64,000 nt of DNA from CAVRQM01 sp963723455 (GTDB lineage Bacteria > Pseudomonadota > Alphaproteobacteria > Acetobacterales > Acetobacteraceae): contig CAVRQM010000001.1 of the NCBI GenBank assembly GCA_963723455.1, positions 1,426,001 through 1,490,000 of the forward strand. The letters run 5' to 3'. This document shows positions 8,773 to 17,385 of the stretch, in pieces. Every line of letters starts with the position of its first letter. Positions within the stretch are counted from its first letter, which is position 1. The position numbers and the translations under genes are program-made. The notes under the pieces were generated by a model that made no database searches, was not told the DNA's origin, and saw nothing but the letters and a program-made list of their open reading frames with translations.

Positions 8773-9921
8773 TCAGCCGATATAGCCCCGCCGCGCGCGG
8801 TCGGCGTCCTGCGCCAGTTCGACGATGACCGCGAAGAACTCCCGCGACTGGCCGATGAACAGCCCCTCGGCCGTCAGCGCCCGCACCGCCGCCATCGCCC
8901 CGCCCTCCGCCAGCGATGTCGGCCGGATGATCGAGACCGCCGGCAGCCTGCGGTTCAGGAAGGCCACCGGCTCCGGCATGATCAGGTTGGTCTGGAAGTC
9001 CTCGCCGCCGAACGGGGGCGCGTTGAGGTTCGGGAAGGTCAGGCCGGCATTGCTGGGATCGGTCAGCGGCGCCAGCGGCGGCTGCACGGCATTGCCCGCC
9101 TTGTCGTGCCAGGTCTGGAAGTGCGCCGTCTCGGTCGGGCCGATGCTGAGCAGGATGCGCAGCACCTCGGGATCGGTCACGTGCTGCGCCAGCGTCGGGT
9201 ACAGGCTGGTGCCGCCCTGCTCGATCGAGCAGAAATGGAACGCGGCGGTGTTGGCGATCGCCTGGATGTGGCCGGCCGGGCTGAGATCGGCGTCGCTGCG
9301 CGGGATCGCCGGGAACCGGCCGGCCTTCAGGCTCGGCACCGCCTGCGGGAACACGAAGCCGGGGTCGAGGTCGGGATTGCTGGTGCCGCTGCGGTAGCGG
9401 GTGTACCAGCTGGTATCGACGGTCAGTTGCATCAGGTTGGTCAGCCGGCCGACATGGTTGGCGCCGGTCGCGCGACTGCTGGGCAAGGTGCGGAAGCGGT
9501 CGAGATCGACCGGCTCGGCGCCGTGCGCGCGAAGATAGGCGTCGATGAAGTGCCAGTGGCTGAACTCGTCCTCGGTGTTGTCGTGAATGTACTGCGCCAT
9601 GTCGCCGTCCAGGTTTGACAAGGCCGCGGTGTAGGCGGCGCTGCCGCCGGTCGGCAGGCCGGGCAACTCGCCGTCCTGCGTGCCGCCGAGTTCGGCGTAT
9701 TGCAGCCACAGATCGGCCTCGATGATCTCGGCCGCGGCAAGGAAGCGCAGGATGGCCGCGTCGCCCGCGCCCAGTCCGTTCCCGCCTCCGCCCCCGCCAC
9801 CGCCATCGGCACGGGCGCGCGGGATCGCCGGTCCCGCCACCAGCGCCGCCCCCGCCGCCGCGCCGGCCAGGGCGCTGCCGCGCAGGAACCACCGCCGATC
9901 CGACTGATGTTCGTCCGCCAT
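8773..9921 (-). CDS. Tat-exported ferritin-like domain protein
   Basis: 382-residue exported protein. ATG 9921 is preceded by a strong GGAGG site 6 bp upstream. The N-terminus has a twin-arginine signal (SDRRWFLRGSALAGAAAGAA) ending near RARADGG, followed by a glycine run. The mature part contains helices with the acidic/histidine spacing of bacterial ferritin-like domains: AAEIIEADLWLQYAEL, NTEDEFSHWHFIDAYL, and later ETAHFQTWHDKAG. This suggests a di-metal or degenerate ferritin-like bundle acting in the periplasm. It lies upstream of bchI on the same strand and may share a transcript; a role in iron or oxygen handling is speculation. Confidence 0.75.
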   Translation of the reverse strand: MADEHQSDRRWFLRGSALAGAAAGAALVAGPAIPRARADGGGGGGGGNGLGAGDAAILRFLAAAEIIEADLWLQYAELGGTQDGELPGLPTGGSAAYTAALSNLDGDMAQYIHDNTEDEFSHWHFIDAYLRAHGAEPVDLDRFRTLPSSRATGANHVGRLTNLMQLTVDTSWYTRYRSGTSNPDLDPGFVFPQAVPSLKAGRFPAIPRSDADLSPAGHIQAIANTAAFHFCSIEQGGTSLYPTLAQHVTDPEVLRILLSIGPTETAHFQTWHDKAGNAVQPPLAPLTDPSNAGLTFPNLNAPPFGGEDFQTNLIMPEPVAFLNRRLPAVSIIRPTSLAEGGAMAAVRALTAEGLFIGQSREFFAVIVELAQDADRARRGYIG

Positions 9922-10040
9922 TTCAACCTCCGGGCATGTTGGCCAGCGGAACGCGGGTGCCGCGTCCACACCATCCAGACCCGGATCGGAGGCGGGTTAT
10001 TCCCGGCGGTGACAGAGTGCGCGGCGCACCGGACCGACTC

Positions 10041-10622
10041 TCAGAACGCCGCCCAGGTCGGCTCGGTGAATGCCAGGATCGCCAGGATCACGCTCGCCGC
10101 CCCCAGCCCGAGCGCAATGCGAACCAGCATCTTCGAGCTGGTGATCGCCGAGGCGGTCGCCAGCACGATGCCGAGTTCCAGCGCGGCCACGACATTGTCG
10201 AAGGCGTGGAACCGCTCCAGCGAGTTGTTGCGCGCCTCCTCGAACGCCTTGGCCCGCGCGGCGATGGCCGTCTTGCCGTCGTTCGGTTCGTCCTGATAGT
10301 GCCTCTGGTCGGTCTGCAGCGTCTTGATCAGCGCCGTCCGCTGCGTCGCCAGCGCCGGCGCGGCCGGTGTGTCGAGCGTCGCCGTCAGCCGTTCCAGGTC
10401 GCGCGCGATGGCCTGGCGGATCGACTTGGCCTGATACTGGTTCCATGCGTCGGCGGCCGCGATCAGGTTGCTCTGCACCTGGATTTCGGCGTGCTTGGCC
10501 TGCACCTCGGCCAGCGCGAGCAATGCCGCGAGCACGGCGACCAGCAACGCGGCGTTCTTGTTGCCGTGCTCCGCGGCGTGCGCCGCGTGCTCATGATGTT
10601 CGAGCGTCTCCAGCGTGGACAT
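10041..10622 (-). CDS. DUF4337 membrane protein
   Basis: 193 residues with the DUF4337 architecture. A short histidine-rich N-terminus (TLEHHEHAAHAAEH) is followed by a membrane helix (NAALLVAVLAALLALAEVQA) that runs into a long, probably coiled-coil extracytoplasmic segment (about residues 40-135). Two closing helices lie near the C-terminus (VVAALELGIVLATASAITSS and LGLGAASVILAILAF). Function is unknown for the family. It lies 46 bp downstream of the esterase gene on the same strand, and could be its operon partner. Confidence 0.75.
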   Translation of the reverse strand: MSTLETLEHHEHAAHAAEHGNKNAALLVAVLAALLALAEVQAKHAEIQVQSNLIAAADAWNQYQAKSIRQAIARDLERLTATLDTPAAPALATQRTALIKTLQTDQRHYQDEPNDGKTAIAARAKAFEEARNNSLERFHAFDNVVAALELGIVLATASAITSSKMLVRIALGLGAASVILAILAFTEPTWAAF

Positions 10623-10668
10623 CGACCGTCTCTCCGTTGCGCGGCCGCACTATAGGCGTTGGCCGCGC

Positions 10669-11463
10669 TCAGCGCAGCAGACGCAGCGCCGCGCCCACCA
10701 GATCCGATCCGGGGTCGGTCAGCGGCGCCACCACGGTGAAATGGTTCGCGCCCGGCGCGGCCTGCCAGGTGCCGGCCCAAGCCTCGGCGATGCTGCGCGA
10801 CTGTCGGGTGTATTCCGCGCCCTCCTCGCCGCCGACCACCGCATGCAGCGGCAGCCCCGGCGGGGCCATATGGAGCGGCGACAGCGCCCGCGCGGCGACC
10901 GCGTCCAGTCCCAGAGGGCCGTTCACCGTGGTCTCGCGCAGCGGCTCCAGATCGAACAGGCCGCTGATTGGCAGCGCCGCGCGTACCGTGGCGCGCGGCA
11001 ACCCGTGCTGGCCCCAATCGGTCGCCAGCAGCATCGCCGCCAAATGCCCGCCCGCCGAATGGCCGGTCGCCAGCATCGCCCGCCCGTGCCGGCGCGCCAG
11101 GAACGCCGCCGCCGCGCGCACCTGTCCCACCAGGGTCGCCAGGCTCACCTGCGGGCACAGGTCATAGGACGGCATCGCCACCGCCACGCCATGCGCCAGC
11201 AGCCCGGCCGCGAAATGGCTGAAGATCGTGCGGTCCATTGCCGCCCAGTAGCCGCCGTGCACGAACATCGCGACCGGCGCCGCTCGCGCCGCGTCCGGCC
11301 AGAACAGGTCGATGGCCTGGCGCTGGCCGGGGCCATACGACAGATCCAGCTCGGCCACCGGATGCGCCGCGCGAAACTGCGCGGCATCGCGCCGCCAGCC
11401 CTCCAGGATCGCCGGATACTCCGGCACCTTGGCGCGGTTGTCGTACTCGGCCTGCATGTCCAT
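10669..11463 (-). CDS. Alpha/beta hydrolase, arylformamidase/esterase-like
   Basis: 264-residue serine hydrolase. Start at ATG 11463 (MDMQAEYDNRAKVPEYP), preceded by a G-rich site; a start at 11505 would add an unconvincing extension. Motifs are HGGYW, the oxyanion signature of kynurenine formamidases and related HGG esterases, the nucleophile elbow GHSAGGHLAAM, and a late acid/histidine region ending GANHFTVVAPL. Catalytic residues are complete. No tryptophan-catabolic genes are adjacent, so I call it a formamidase-like esterase rather than KynB. It is divergent from the PP2C gene across about 130 bp that should hold both promoters. Confidence 0.75.
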   Translation of the reverse strand: MDMQAEYDNRAKVPEYPAILEGWRRDAAQFRAAHPVAELDLSYGPGQRQAIDLFWPDAARAAPVAMFVHGGYWAAMDRTIFSHFAAGLLAHGVAVAMPSYDLCPQVSLATLVGQVRAAAAFLARRHGRAMLATGHSAGGHLAAMLLATDWGQHGLPRATVRAALPISGLFDLEPLRETTVNGPLGLDAVAARALSPLHMAPPGLPLHAVVGGEEGAEYTRQSRSIAEAWAGTWQAAPGANHFTVVAPLTDPGSDLVGAALRLLR

Positions 11464-11593
11464 GACTGCCCCCCGGTTTGGCTGCAACTTGCTATGCGGC
11501 GGCAAATGCGTCCGCTATCGTCACGACGGCGTGAGGTTTGGCAAGTGCGCCGCCGCGTCCGATCGAAGCCGTCACATGGGGGGACAGACGCCG

Positions 11594-12325
11594 ATGCGAT
11601 ACCGCTCGTGGGCCGCCTCGCATCCCGGCGCGGTGCGCGACCACAACGAGGACGCCTTCGTGGACCGTCCGGAGATCGGGCTGTGGGCGGTGGCCGACGG
11701 CGCCGGCGGACACGAAGCCGGCGAGGTCGCCGCAGCCGCGATCCGCGACGCGCTGGACGCCATTCCGGCCGGGCTGTCGGCGGCCGACATGCTCGCCGCG
11801 GTGCGCCAGGCGGTCGCCGACGCGCATGCGGCGCTGCTGGCCGAGGCGGCGCGGCGCGGGCCGCGCACGACGATCGCCTCCACCGTCGCGGTGCTGCTGG
11901 CGCAGGGCGAGCATTTCGCGTGCCTGTGGGCGGGCGATTCGCGCATCTACCTGCTGCGCGACGGCACGCTGCGCCAGCTCACCCGCGATCACAGCCTGGT
12001 CCAGGAACTGGTCGATGCCGGCGTGCTGCGCCCGGAGGACGCCGACGGGCATCCGCGCGCCAACGTCATCACCCGCGCGGTCGGCACCGAGGCCGACGTG
12101 CTCGAGCTGGACAAGATCACCGAACGGCTGCAGCCCGGCGACCGCCTGTTGCTGTGCAGCGACGGCCTGTTCAAGGCGCTGGCCGAGCCGGCGGTGGCGA
12201 TGCTGCTGGGCCTGGCCAACCCCGACGCCTCGCCGGCCGAGCGGCTGCTGCAGGCGGCGCTGGAGCGCCATGCCAGCGACAATGTGACCGCGGTCGCAGT
12301 CGAGGCCGCCGCGTCCGACGCATGA
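11594..12325 (+). CDS. PP2C-family serine/threonine protein phosphatase
   Basis: 243-residue metal-dependent phosphatase. Conserved PP2C motifs are VRDHNEDAFVD, AVADGAGGHEAGEVAA, ACLWAGDSRIYLLRDG, RDHSLVQELVDAG, NVITRAVG, LLLCSDGLFKAL and ASDNVTAVAV. These supply the aspartates that bind the dinuclear metal centre. I prefer ATG 11594 over 11576 because a G-rich ribosome site (near 11578-11585) precedes it at a suitable distance. It most likely reverses the Hanks-type kinase encoded on the opposite strand at 15.1-17.3 kb. That pairing is inferred from proximity and from the usual co-occurrence of the two enzymes. Confidence 0.88.
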   Translation: MRYRSWAASHPGAVRDHNEDAFVDRPEIGLWAVADGAGGHEAGEVAAAAIRDALDAIPAGLSAADMLAAVRQAVADAHAALLAEAARRGPRTTIASTVAVLLAQGEHFACLWAGDSRIYLLRDGTLRQLTRDHSLVQELVDAGVLRPEDADGHPRANVITRAVGTEADVLELDKITERLQPGDRLLLCSDGLFKALAEPAVAMLLGLANPDASPAERLLQAALERHASDNVTAVAVEAAASDA

Positions 12326-12412
12326 TGCCGGATGCGAGCAGACCTCTCGCCCTTGCCGGCATCGACATGCTAGCGTCCACACCAGTAACGATACCCCGGG
12401 GAGACTCCAGCC

Positions 12413-13012
12413 ATGCGCACCACCTTTGTTGCGGCCCTGCTGGCCGCCACACTCGGCCTGGCCGGCGCCGCCGCCGCCCAGAACCCCAGCGCCGACGACA
12501 TCATCAAGTCGCTGAAGCCCAGCGGCGCGCTGCTAGGCGGCACCCGCGGCATCCGCCCGGCCAAGCCGGTCGGCGCGATGGCGGTGACCCATCCGCAAAG
12601 CCCGGCGACCGCCGCCGCCACCACCGCCGCGCCGCCCTCGGCGCGGATCACCGCCGCCGACAACCCGTCGGTCAGCCTGACCGTGCAGTTCGCCACCGGC
12701 TCCGCCGAGCTGACGCCGGCGGCGATCCATACGCTGGACGAGCTGGGCCGCGCGCTGTCCAGCGCCACGCTGTCCAGCTACCGGTTCCGCATCGAGGGTC
12801 ATACCGACACGGTCGGTTCGCAGGCGCTGAACCAGTCGCTGTCAGAGAAGCGGGCGCAGGCGGTGGTGGCCTACCTGCAAAGCAAGTTCAACGTCTCGGC
12901 CGACCGGTTGCAGGCGGTCGGGATGGGCGAGGCCGGGCTGGCGGTGCCGACCGGGGCGCAGGTGCCCGAGCCGCGCAACCGCCGCGTCCAGGTGGTCAAC
13001 GTCGGCGCCTGA
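12413..13012 (+). CDS. OmpA-domain (peptidoglycan-binding) exported protein
   Basis: 199 residues. A signal peptide (VAALLAATLGLAGAAAAQ), then an alanine/threonine-rich linker to about residue 80, then a C-terminal OmpA-like domain. The domain shows VQFATGSAELTPAAIHTLDEL, the peptidoglycan-contacting YRFRIEGHTDTVGSQALNQS, LSEKRAQAVVAYL and the closing EPRNRRVQVVNV. It probably sits in the periplasm tethered to murein; the N-terminus does not form a beta barrel. A GGGGAGA site lies about 8 bp before the ATG. It lies between a phosphatase and an anchored HExxH protein on the same strand. Confidence 0.82.
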   Translation: MRTTFVAALLAATLGLAGAAAAQNPSADDIIKSLKPSGALLGGTRGIRPAKPVGAMAVTHPQSPATAAATTAAPPSARITAADNPSVSLTVQFATGSAELTPAAIHTLDELGRALSSATLSSYRFRIEGHTDTVGSQALNQSLSEKRAQAVVAYLQSKFNVSADRLQAVGMGEAGLAVPTGAQVPEPRNRRVQVVNVGA

Positions 13013-13063
13013 TCGACGCGCACCCGCTGTACGGGCGAACATCGAACCAGGCGGTCAGGCCGG

Positions 13064-14067
13064 ATGGATGACGACCCGACCGTCCGCCTGAGGCGGCCTC
13101 CGCCGGTCGCGGCGCGGCGGCCGACGGTCGGACGCCGGGCGGCGGGGCTGGCCGCGATCGTCGCGGCGGTGGCGCTGGTCGCCGGCGGCGCGTGGTGGCT
13201 GCGCCCGCCGCCGCATCCTCCGGCGCCTGTCTCCGCGCAGCGCCCCGGCCTGACGCTTGCCACCGAGGCGCAGATCCGCGCCGACCAGCCGACGCGGCTG
13301 ACCGCGTTCCGCTTTGCGCCGAACCCGGACATCGTGGTGCTGGATTTCCCGGGGCTACGCCAGCAGGGATTGATGTTCAACCGCATCGCCGCCTTCGCCG
13401 AGAAGATCGGCCAGCCGCACGACCGCGTGCTGACCGATCCCGAACTCGCGCGCGCCATCGGCGCGCATGGCGACACCGTCGAGACCTACTACTACGGCCA
13501 CGACTATAGCGCCGGCACGCTGCGCCGGTTCTTCGCGCTGGCCGATCGCGACCACGTCCCGCTCGATGCCGAGGAGCAATGGCTGCGCGGCTTCGCCGCC
13601 GCGCAGGGCATGCTGGCGGAGGGCGCCGATCAAGCCGTCATCACCCTGCCGCGCGAGGGCGCGGATTCGCTGGTCGATGCCTCGTTCCGCCGCACCATCC
13701 TGCACCACGAGCTGTCGCACGGCGAGTATTTCACCGATCCCGCCTACGTCGCCTATGTGCGGCATTTCTGGGCCGACGTGATGGACCAGCCGGACCGCGC
13801 GACATTCCAGCGGTTCCTGCTGGCGCAGGACTACGACCCGGCGCTGGGCGACCTGACGATCAACGAGACGCAGGCCTACCTGATGCACACGCCGGACAAG
13901 CGCGCCTTCAGCGCCGAGGCGCTGGGCATGGCGCCCGATCATCTGGCGCTGCTGCAGGCCCGCTTCCTGCTCGGCATGCCGCCGGGCTGGCTGCGCGACT
14001 GCACCAGCGTCCCCGCGTCCGCCGCCGCCGCCCCGGTCGCCCCGCCGCAGCCGCCGCCCCACACTGA
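13064..14067 (+). CDS. Membrane-anchored HExxH (zincin-like) protein of unknown family
   Basis: An N-terminal cytoplasmic arginine-rich segment and one membrane helix (LAAIVAAVALVAGGAWWL) precede a roughly 300-residue extracytoplasmic domain. The key motif is ILHHELSHGEYF, an HExxH zinc-peptidase signature, with a downstream candidate third ligand in INETQAYLMHT. Other recognisable stretches are DIVVLDFPGLRQQGLMFNRI and DTVETYYYGHDYSAGTLRRF. I do not recognise a named family. The C-terminus is a Pro/Ala tail. The reading frame does not stop there but stays open to 15079, running antiphase through a serine-hydrolase remnant, so the end given is only where recognisable protein stops. Catalytic activity is a prediction. 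Confidence 0.6.
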
Positions 14068-14102
14068 GCGGCGCGTCCGGCCGCCCATCTGGACGGCGGC
14101 GG

Positions 14103-15079
14103 GACGCACTTGTGGAGGACGGCAGGCTCGACCTGGACGCGCCGGCGAAAACCTACGCGCCGGAGATCGGCGGGCTGCAGGTGCTGGAGGGTTTCGATGC
14201 CGATGGCAGGCCGCGGCTGCACGCGCCGAAGCGCCAGGTGACCACCCGCATGCTGCTGCTGCACACCGCCGGCTTCGGCAACGACTTCTTCAACGAACAA
14301 TACAACCGTCTGGCCCGCGAGCATGGCCAGCCGAGCGTCCTCACCGCGTCACAGGCTTCGATCGCCACGCCGCTGCTGTTCGATCCGGGAGACGAATGGG
14401 AGTACGGCAGCAACATCGACTGGGCCGGCCAGGTGGTCGAGGGCATCACCGGCAAGCGGCTGGGCGAGGTCATGCAGGAGCGATCTTTGCGCCGCTCGGC
14501 ATGTCCGACACCGCGTTCAGCATGACGCCGGCCATGCGTGCCCGCCTCGCGCGGATGCACCAGCGCGAAGCCGACGGCTCGCTCACCGCGCTGCCCGATT
14601 TCGAGCTGCCGCAACAGCCGGAGGTCCATATGGGCGGCCACGGCCTGTATTCGACGGTGGGCGACTACTGCCGTTTCATCCGCATGTGGCTGAACGACGG
14701 CGCCGGCGAGGCCGGGCGCGTGCTGAAGCCGGAGACGATTCTCGCCGCCGAGAAGAACGGTCTCGGCGACAAGAAGATCAGGATGCGTCCGGGGGTCATT
14801 CCCGCGCTGTCCAACGACGCCGAGTTCTTTCCTGGCCTGTCGAAATCCTGGGCGCTGAGCTTCATGGTCAACGATGAGGCGGCGCCCACCGGACGCCCGG
14901 CGGGCGCGCTCGGCTGGGCCGGGCTGTCGAACGTGTTCTTCTGGATCGATCGCCGGAACGGCATCGGCGGCTACTGGGCCACGCAGATCCTGCCGTTCGC
15001 CGACGCCGCCTCGTTCACCGGCCACATGCAGTTCGAGACGGCGGTGTACGACAGCCTCGTGCTGCGGCGCGCGGCCTGA
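14103..15079 (+). pseudogene. Serine hydrolase (beta-lactamase/EstB-like), 5'-truncated and frameshifted
   Basis: Remnant of a class-C beta-lactamase-fold hydrolase. The protein is recognisable from LVEDGRLDLDAPAKTYAPEI through LLLHTAGFGNDFFNEQYN and WEYGSNIDWAGQVVEGITG. At about 14482 a base is missing and the sequence continues one frame over as IFAPLGMSDTAFSMTPAMRA, then HMGGHGLYSTVGDYCRFIRM, to VYDSLVLRRAA. The N-terminal third with the catalytic SxxK motif is absent. The upstream sequence belongs instead to the HExxH gene, so a deletion seems to have joined the two. The enzyme cannot be active as read. Confidence 0.75.
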
Positions 15080-15088
15080 CCGTCGCGA

Positions 15089-17349
15089 CTATGGCTGCGT
15101 CCGCACCACCGTCGCCGCGCCGCCACGCGCTCGCCCCGGTGCTGCGCCTGGTCCATCGCCGCTTTCAGCGCGCGCAGATAGGCGTCGGCGGTGTCGTCGT
15201 CCGGCCGCGGCTTGGCGAAAAGCGGCCGCGACGAGGCGATGGCCACCATCATGTCGGTGCCGAACGGCACATCGACCTGCCAGCCCTTCGCGCCCGCGGC
15301 GGGATCGCCGATCGTGACGGTCGCGCGCGGAGAGTAGTCGCGCGCATGGTCGGTCGCCGTCGGATACAGGTGCGCCAGGCCGCCATCGCTGGTGAAATAG
15401 TCCAGCGTCAGATAGGCTGGCCAGTCGGGCATGGCGATCTGCGGAATCAGATAGGCGTCTTTGCGCAGCGGCCCGTCGCCGCCCTTCAGCCCGACCTGCA
15501 GCCCGCTGCCCGGCCGCGCGAAGCCAGGCGCCGCCGGGCGCAGCACGTCGAGCAGCCCGCAATAGGGGCCGTTAAAGGTGGCGACGCGCCAATCCGTCGC
15601 GGCTGCCGGCGCGGCATCGGCAACCGCCTGGTTGAGCTTCGGCTGGTTGTCGCGCGTCACGACGCCATCGAGCGTTACCCGGTCGCCCGCCACGTCGCCG
15701 CCCAGCAGCGAGCAGCCGACCGGGGCGATGGCCGCCCGGATCGCCGCGCGCAGGCTGGCCGGGATGCTCGCCGCCGCGAGCTCGACAGGCTTCGCCGCGG
15801 CCGGCGCCGCTGCGAGCGGCAGCGCGGCGGGCGGCGCCACCGCGTCCGTCAGGCTGAGTGGCCGCGGGAGCAGCGGGAGCGGTCTGCGCCGGCGACTTCG
15901 TGAGGCTGGCGGGGCGGCCGCCGGCGCGCTCACGCCGTCTCGACGGCGCGGCTGCCGGCGCAGATGCGGCCTGCGGCGGAGCCGCAGGCGCGGCGGCTGC
16001 CGAAGGCGGGGGTCCGGGGCCTGCGCGGCCGGGACGATGCGGGCACGGCTGCGGGCGCGGGCGGCGTGGCGAACGCGGTGGTGGCTGCCTCGCCGTTGGG
16101 CGAAGCAGCGGGCGAGGGCGGCGGGGCAGGCGCGGCGGGGGCGGGCGCGGAGGTGGCGGGCGTGGGCGCGGAGGTGGCCGTGGGGGTGGGCGCGGGCGGG
16201 TTCGCGGCTGGCGTGGCGGGCTCGCCCGGTGCGGCGGTCGGCCCCGCAGTGGCGACCGGGGACGTGGACGCGGTACTCGCCGGAGCGCCCGGCCGCAGCG
16301 CCACGTAGCCGACGGCGGCGGCGGCCAGCACCGCCACGCCGACCCCGGCCAGCACCGGCGCGCGGCGGCGGCCAGCCGGACGGCCCGCGGCTGCCGGCGC
16401 GCCCGCAGCGGGAATCGCCCCGGAGCTTGCAGGCGCTATCGCCGCCACAGGCGCGGCGCGGCGCGCGGGGGCCACCATCGTCGCCTCGCTGTCCGGCTCG
16501 GCGGCCGATCGGCGCGGGCGCGGCTGTCAGTCCCTCGGCCAGCGCCCCGGAGAACTCCGCCGCCGTCTGGAACCGCTCCTCCGGCCGCTTGGCCATCGCG
16601 CGGGCCACTACGGCGTCCAGCGCGGGCGGCGCGGTGACCGAAATCTCGGACGGGCGGGGCGGCGTGGTGTTCAGCGCCTTGTGCATGATCGCCGTCATGC
16701 TGCCCTCGAACGGGCGCTCGCCGGTCAGCAGCTGGTACAGCAGCACGCCGGCGGAGTAGATGTCGGTGCGCGCATCGACAGTCTGGCCCATGAACTGCTC
16801 GGGCGACATGTAGGCAGGCGTGCCCATGATCGTGCCCGCCTGGGTCAGGCTGCTGCTCTCGATCCGCGCGATGCCGAAATCGGCGATCTTGACCATGCCC
16901 GCCGCGGTCAGCATGACGTTGGCCGGCTTGATGTCGCGATGCACCACGCCGCGCTCGTGGCTGTATTGCAACCCGGCCAGCAATTGCTGCATCAGCCGCG
17001 CCGTCTCCACCGGCGCCGTCCGTTCGCCGCGATCCAGCAGCGCCTTCAGCGAGGTGCCGTCCACGAACTCCATGACGATGTAGGCCAGCGTTTCGGTCTC
17101 GCCGTAATCATAGACGCCGACGATGTTGGGGTGCTGCAGCCGCCCCGCCGCCTGCGCCTCGCGCTTGAAGCGGGCCAGTTCGTCGGCCGCCTCGGCATCC
17201 GCTTCGGCGCGGGCCAGCGGGATGGTCTTGATCGCCACCCGGCGGTCGATCACCGGATCGCGGCCGTCGTACACGGTGCCCATCGCGCCGCGCCCGAGCG
17301 TGCCCACGATCTCGTATTTGCCGAGCCTGCCGTCCTGCACCGCACTCAT
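15089..17349 (-). CDS. Hanks-type Ser/Thr kinase with membrane segment and C-terminal DUF4384-like domain (frameshifted linker)
   Basis: Protein kinase with a complete catalytic domain: P-loop GRGAMG (residues 19-24), lysine 41, HRDIKPANV (137-145), DFG (157-159) and GTPAYMSPEQF. After AEGLTAAPAPIG (near 16505) the frame shifts. The true middle continues one frame over as AAEPDSEATMVAPARR and includes a membrane helix VLAGVGVAVLAAAAVGYVAL and a Pro/Ala-rich linker that changes frame several times. The C-terminal domain is back in the first frame (ASLRAAIRAAIAPVGCSLL, then PFGTDMMVAIASSRPLF), resembling the DUF4384-like end of alphaproteobacterial kinases. A last shift near 15135 gives the end TVVRTQP. 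It follows the CHAT gene by 36 bp on the same strand. The phosphatase is encoded about 3 kb away. Confidence 0.75.
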
Positions 17350-17385
17350 CCCGCGCGCTGTCCCGTGTGCATCATAGCATTGCCA

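Noticed and set aside
10669..11463. Calling the hydrolase KynB/arylformamidase outright
   Set aside because: HGGYW and GHSAGG fit, but no tryptophan-degradation genes are nearby and related esterases share these motifs.
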